Shown here one piece after another: positions 58,673 through 64,000 of a DNA stretch of 64,000 nucleotides. This DNA comes from Saccharum officinarum. Lineage: Eukaryota > Streptophyta > Magnoliopsida > Poales > Poaceae. The translations under genes and the position numbers were made by a program. The stretch lies in assembly GCA_020631735.1 (NCBI GenBank), contig CM036209.1, forward strand, positions 5,369,451-5,433,450, in the 5' to 3' direction. A model generated the notes under the pieces. That model did no database searches. It saw only the letters and a program-made list of their open reading frames with translations, and had not been told where the DNA came from. The first letter of the stretch is position 1. The number at the start of each line of letters is the position of its first letter.

Positions 58673-59956
58673 ACAAAAACATAGAGTAAGTGTATAAATG
58701 CAGTAAGAAGATGAGCAAGAGGGCCTAAATTCTGCATAAAGAATTATCCCATAATACCACGGAGCAAATCACCAGTACACCTTGGAACTTTGCCAAGAAT
58801 GTTATGTTTTCGGTCAGCAAGCATATCCGATAGTACCAGTAGTCTTTATCTTTCTATCACTACTAGTCAATCTTCATGGTCAAGATATTTAAATTCATCA
58901 TGGTAAATATATATATTGATTCATTAAATTAAATCAATCCGAATAAAGCTTCAGCCAGGTTCGTGCAATGTGGAGCGAGCGAAGAAAGTCAAGCGTTTGC
59001 TTGGTCTTGAATATAGCATCAAATGGAAAGACAAAAGGCATTATCTTTGGTATCTTCTCAGAAAGATGCATGGTCCTTCAAATATGTGCTCATTCTCGGA
59101 GAAGAAACACATTTGTAAGAAAGATACATGGTCCTTCTAATACTTGTTGATTGTCGGAGAAGAAATGCATATGTAAAAAGTAATAAGATGTTTGTTTTGA
59201 GGAACCACCACATTATGATGAGGTGGTGCATCATGGGTTTATACTAATTTGGTGAAATGACTCCATTCCTCATGTTTGTACTAATTTTTAGCTTACGAGG
59301 GAGTTGGTGATGGACCAACTAATTCTATACCACAAGCCAAACAAAAACGTAAGGAGTGAGACTATGATAGAACTAGTTCATTCCTTTTCAAATAACTGAG
59401 ACCTAGCTAGTGCGACTGAATAAAATAAGTGTTTCTCGTTCCTTTCCAAATGTCCAGGACTGAGGAAGCCTCTACGTGAGAGGAATGTTGAAGCATAAGT
59501 GAATTGTTCGTTGTTCACTATCAACTTAAACTTTAAAGTTGAATTGATCGATAGATGCAACTCAATAACCATAGATATTCATAGGTGTGAGTGTGTATAT
59601 GCATCTGTTGGTGGTGTGCGCGTGTGATTGTGTGTGTTGGGGGGGGTGTTCGGTAAAAAAACATATGGTTGTCATAAAGTTATGACACACTCTAAAGTTC
59701 TAACAGCATGTTTGGATCACCTAGCACTAGTTATTAATCCACTACAAAATCCAGTGGCTCCTGTTAGTCCTATTAGGTAGATATGGCCAACTAATGGACT
59801 AGCTGTTAATTGAGGTGTGTGGACTAAAAATTAGTTCGCTCATTAGTTCCTCTGTTTGGATGGCCTAGTACTAATTTTTAGGTGACTAACAATTAGTCCT
59901 GGCATGAAAGAGGCTCTTGATTCCAGCAGCTATGTTACCGTACGTTTTTGTTGCTC
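58673..59956. repeat. Upstream spacer of RBR-D
   Basis: Counterpart of 25109-26381, with a shorter G run near 59638. Confidence 0.65.
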
Positions 59957-59965
59957 TACATATAG
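59957..59965 (+). promoter_or_regulatory. TATA-like box of RBR-D
   Basis: TACATATAG, 87-95 bases upstream of the ATG at 60052. Confidence 0.4.
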
Positions 59966-60051
59966 ATGGGTCCATCCATTCTGGAGACCAGAAAACAGCT
60001 TCGTTCCAGAGGTAGCCGTCCTCTTCTCCCACAAAGCTGACAAGCTGATCG

Positions 60052-61460
60052 ATGGCTGCCACTTCTTCCTTTGGCGACGACGCTGACCTCATGGTTGCCG
60101 ACGACCTGTACTTGATAGCAGTTTGCCAAGGAATAAACCAAGCAGACGCCACCGGGCTCATGGCGATATCCGACGAAGAGTACGCCGCGGAACTCCAGCT
60201 CCAAGAGGTGATTGTTTCCTCCGCCATGGCGGTGATTGTTAATTCCGGCATGGCAGCGACGGCGGCACAATCATCGCTCATGCCGCAGCTTGATAGCGCC
60301 GTCGTCGTACACACAGCCAACAGTGACACAGCAGCTGCTGAGACACCCGTGCTCGCCGTAGCTGAGTATAGCTGCTCCTCCTCCTCCTCCTCCTCCTCCT
60401 CCTCGCCTCCGCCACCTCTTGCAGTTGCAGCCCCTCCCACCGGGGAAGACGACGCAACTGCGGTGGCAACTTGCAAGATCTGCCTGGACCACGTGCCACC
60501 GTCGCACCTGCACCACGCAAGTCGCGGCTGCGCACACGCCTTCTGCACAGTCTGCCTCTCCGACTACATCAGCGCAAAGACCCAAGGCGGCCGCATCTCC
60601 GACGTCAAGTGTCCGGGGGACGGGGAGGGCTGCTGCAACGTCCTTGACCCCGAACTCTGCCGAGGCTTCATACCCGGCGAGGCTTTCGAGGCCTTGTGCG
60701 CCGCACTGTGCAGGTCCATGGTGGAGGGGGCCGGCAACTTTTGCTACTGCCCCTTCAACGACTGCTCGGAGATCTTGGTGGACGATCGCGGCGGCGACGT
60801 GCCGGAGTCGGAGTGCCCGGCGTGCAGGAGGCTGTTCTGTGCACGGTGCCGCGTGCCATGGCACGCTGGCATTAGCTGTGCCGAGTATGGGCAATTAGCA
60901 CCTGGGGACAAGGGGAAGGAGGACTTAGTGGTGCTGGAGATGGCCAAGGGGGAGAAGTGGAAGAGGTGCCCCAATTGCAAGTTCTTGGTCGACAAACGCG
61001 ATGGCTGTGTGCACATAACTTGCAGGTGAAACTAAATCTACTCCCTTTGTTGCCAATTTAAGACCTAAGATGTTTTAGTTTTTACTTCTGTCGTTCTAAA
61101 TCAAACTTTTAGGTTCATAGAAAAAATATAGTATTATCTGCAGTAATACAAATAAATATGCCATTAGGATATATTCCTTGGTAGACTTAAAGAAACTAAT
61201 TTGATGTCGTAGATGTTGATACATTTAATTTTTCGATAAACTTGATCAAAATTCAAAATGTTTGATTTAGGTACTTTAGATTGGATGGTGTAACTTCGAG
61301 CACTTAATTTGCTTTCTTGTACATACATCAAAGTGATAGAAAATTGTTTTCAAGGCAACATAACTTCTTGAATTCATTATGTAGGTGTGGCTTCCAGTTC
61401 TGCTATGCATGTGGCGGGCCGTGGGGGCAGTCTCATCATTCCTCTTGCAACACGGCGTGA
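60052..61460 (+). CDS. RBR-D: RING1-IBR-RING2 E3 ubiquitin ligase
   Basis: Exon 1 is 60052-61025, the intron 61026-61384, exon 2 61385-61460; about 349 residues. All RING1, IBR and RING2 ligands and the expected catalytic Cys in DGC are present. The Ser run has 10 residues after a Cys, the longest of the copies. RING2 has Ile for Met in HITC, next to the catalytic site; Met is usual in this family, so activity may differ slightly. Exon 2 is the same as in RBR-C. RBR-D keeps the full N-terminus that RBR-B lost, and exon 1 is intact. It lies about 27 kb from RBR-C on the other side of the CACTA/MULE region, so that region was probably inserted into, or joined to, an older tandem array. Substrate and expression unknown. 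Confidence 0.9.
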
Positions 61461-61609
61461 AAGCTGATTTTGCGCATAATCCTGCAGTGGAAAGCGAATG
61501 AATTTCCACGATCCATGCAGTCAAACTATTTTTAGTTATATATTGGCACATGCAGCCATACTATTTCTTGTCATATATGTCACTACCGCAGAAGTAAAAA
61601 CTAATAAGT

Positions 61610-61865
61610 GTAGTTCAATAACACATGTCGTCAAAGTATTTTTGATTTTATGAGCTATGTATGTCATTATAGCAGTACTACATAAATCTCTATCACAATT
61701 TTTTTAAATAAATTATGATAGAGATTTTTATAGTAGTGCTATAAAGACATACATAGCTGATAAAAGCAAAAATAGTTTGACTGCATGTATCATAGGTCTA
61801 CGTATAAAAGCAATTTTTTTTGCTCTTATGTGTAGGCCTATGATACATGCATTTAAACTATTTTT
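61610..61865. repeat. Hairpin-forming repeat 3' of RBR-D
   Basis: Same structure as at 28000 and 33392; the second stem (about 61779-61853) has a few mismatches and a T-rich loop. Confidence 0.7.
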
Positions 61866-61974
61866 GCATTTATGAACTTTGTATATCTTTATGGCACTAC
61901 TATAGAAATGAAATAAATTGTTTTCATTGCAGTATTACAAAAATCCCTATCCGATACAATCAAAGGCTGCTAAA

Positions 61975-62265
61975 ACGGTTCTTGAATCTTAATATCACAA
62001 GCGGCTCAAAAGCCGCTTCTCACAGTATAGTACAATAAAATGAAATTCCGACCTAGAACCACATTACTACAGGTTTTTGGATCTTAGTATCTCAAGCGGC
62101 TCAAAAACTTCTTCTATAGTAGTACAATGAAAAGCAATTCCAACCTAGAACCACCACTGCTACTTCAGATTTTTGAATCTTAGTGTCACAAGTGGCTCAA
62201 AAACCTCTTCTCATAGTAGTACAATGAAAAGCAATTCCAACCTAGAACCACCATTACTATTTTCA
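61975..62265. repeat. Tandem repeat of about 92-97 bp, three units
   Basis: Counterpart of 33738-34025. Confidence 0.8.
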
Positions 62266-62269
62266 ACTG

Positions 62270-63111
62270 CCTCTGCAAATGACCCAATCTTTAGAGGAGG
62301 CTCTAGATGCAGCCGCCTCTATAAATGGATTTCTGGATCTAGGGCCATCTCTAAAAATAGGTGCAGCTCAGTAAAATTTGAATTTTGTAAATGGCCTCAG
62401 ATGGAGAAATGACAAAAACTAAAGTTATAGATCTCGAAGAGTTATACAATTTTATAGTTGACAACTTTTTTATTTGAAATAATTTATCCAAGGAAAATTA
62501 TGTTTGAATTTTTCACATTTGAAATTCAACTTTTTCAAATGACCTCGGATAGATAAATGACCAGAACCAAAGTTGTAAATCTCGATGATATCTACAACTT
62601 TGTAGTTTAAAACGTTTTTATTTGGATTCGTTTAGCAACGCAAATACTCATTTTAAAATCCCGAAAAGAGAATACGAGGAGAATGAATATGCCTTTGGAC
62701 ATGACCGTCATTTGGGTGGGGTGATTAAAGAAGTCACACGCGAGGCCATAGGTCAGCGGTTCGAATCCTAGCTAGTGCGCAGCATGTGCTTTTTCGCATG
62801 ACTTTTTTTTTACTATTTTTGGCCAGATTTATGATTTTTTGGATGATTTCTGAGAAACGATTTGTAGAGGTGGCCATTATTGCCGGCCACCTCAAGAAAT
62901 CCTATTTCTAAGACGGACTGAGTAGCCGCCTCTACAAATCGATGATTTCTAGCAATAGAAGAATAGAGGCGGCTGGCCCAACCACCTCAACAAATGCGGC
63001 CTGTAGTAATGTGTCTGCCCCTTGGCCCGACTCAGCTGCCTGCAGCCATTCCTGCTGCCTAGCCGCACCCTCAGCCCTGCTCAGGCGCCATCCTGCTCAC
63101 GTCGCTGCCTA
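62270..63111. repeat. CACTA-like non-autonomous element sequence (copy)
   Basis: Counterpart of 10890-11720. Near 62759 it has a perfect GGTTCGAATCC, discussed in the findings. Confidence 0.55.
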
Positions 63112-63119
63112 GATGCACC

Positions 63120-63982
63120 CAGGGGCGGAGCTAGAGAAAAATTAAGGGGGGTGCGGCACTTTCTTCATGCCATACACATTCATATACTACTGTTTTAACA
63201 AATTAATCTGTCGATGAAAAAACCTATACAAAAATTAGTATACTAACGATGTTGATGAAAAAAGTATAAAAATTAGTCTATTGACAACAAAATATTTTCG
63301 TCAAAAAAAACAACAATATTTTTTTGACGATGTACAGACATAAAAATACCGACATGACTAGATTCATACAAAAATTAAATGTACGATGTTTGAGAAATAA
63401 TGTTACTTAATTGTGTGCAATGAACACACTTTTAGAACCAATAATTAAATACAAAGTGGTAATCTTTTAGTTTCCTTACCTTGCTTTTATTTGTTACCAA
63501 CGTTGAGGAAGGACACTAGTAAAGCAACACGAACAAGGATCCACGGTTTGACAGAATGATGGAGAGTTGGAGACTGGAGACGAGCTGCCATCTTGCCGAG
63601 GTGGACAGTCGCTGGGTGGTGGCCGTAGCTTGCCAATGCGCTGGCCAGCAAAGGCAGTAGATTCGTTTCAGAAAAAGCAAAGACAGTAGATTTTTTTGGC
63701 GCTCTGCTACTGTAGTGTTGTCTCTTGTACTCCTATTGTGTTCCCATTTACAATTTTCCAGATGATTGGTGGCGCAATGAGCTACAAGTATTATGTTTTT
63801 TTATGGAATACTAATAGTGTGTCGAGCTGGTTAACTAGCTAATGGACTTTGTTTCATTGGCCTGGGTGCATGGCCCCGCTCTTGGGGGTGCAAAAGAGGT
63901 GAAAGTTTAGAGGTAAGCGTTGGTTTGTGTGTTCCATGTGGGTGCGGCTGCACCCACAGTCGGCAACATAGCTCTGCCCGTG
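63120..63982. mobile_element. Non-autonomous hAT element, 863 bp
   Basis: It starts CAGGGGCGGAGCTAG and ends CATAGCTCTGCCCGTG, imperfect inverted repeats with the CAGGGG start usual for hAT. It is flanked by GATGCACC (63112-63119) and GCTGCACC (63983-63990), an 8-base target duplication with one mismatch. The empty site lies near 11720 and 34872. The interior is AT-rich with no transposase. Confidence 0.85.
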
Positions 63983-64000
63983 GCTGCACCAGCCCGCCCT

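Noticed and set aside
1..64000. A wholly new defence, toxin or regulatory system
   Set aside because: Apart from the RBR genes, every coding region I can place belongs to known transposable element families or is too degenerate to name.

Overview
The window is nuclear DNA of a grass (Poaceae, probably a panicoid), almost entirely made of nested transposable elements around a small cluster of one host-type gene. The grass assignment is inference from the element families: an Au-type SINE, Sirevirus-like copia LTRs with a CT-rich polypurine complement, Tnp2-type CACTA transposases, FAR1/MULE relics, and a LINE with a DUF4283-type ORF1. No prokaryotic feature, rRNA or CRISPR array is present.

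Layout. 1-2188: broken FAR1/MULE transposase relic, cut by the window start. 2387-4617 and about 9810-10557: a LINE (ORF1, then the first part of the ORF2 endonuclease), split by about 5.2 kb of minus-strand copia-type sequence (4637 to about 9805) and ended by a 100-N assembly gap (10558-10657). 10658-42971: a repeat field with diverged copies of one large unit. Each unit carries CACTA-like ends, spacer repeats, gypsy LTR pieces, a 0.5-kb inverted-repeat element and an RBR-type E3 ubiquitin ligase gene or its remnant. 42972-47758: CACTA and MULE relics with a SINE, ending in a CACTA terminus. 47759-51690: GC-rich unrecognised DNA and a second Tnp2 pseudogene on the plus strand. 51700-55690: gypsy 3' non-coding DNA running into an LTR. 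55691-64000: another unit with the third full RBR gene, then a hAT element.

Genes. The only reading frames that look like intact cellular genes are three RBR E3 ligases: RBR-B (26477-27837), RBR-C (31840-33230) and RBR-D (60052-61460). Each has a long first exon and a second exon of 70-76 nt that encodes the end of RING2. A fourth copy (RBR-A, 19883) is cut off after about 77 codons. A fifth locus (about 42941) keeps only the RBR promoter region, which now runs into an antisense Tnp2 fragment.

Main caution. 10658-19817 and 33807-42971 are almost identical over 9.16 kb at an offset of about 23.15 kb. The few differences are mostly one-base or microsatellite length changes, three of them within about 170 bases of the N gap. 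This is either a very recent duplication or the same locus (or two alleles) assembled twice. I did not find a clearly new biological system; the best leads are the RBR cluster, its splice-site stop codon, the hairpins downstream of it, and the doubtful duplication.
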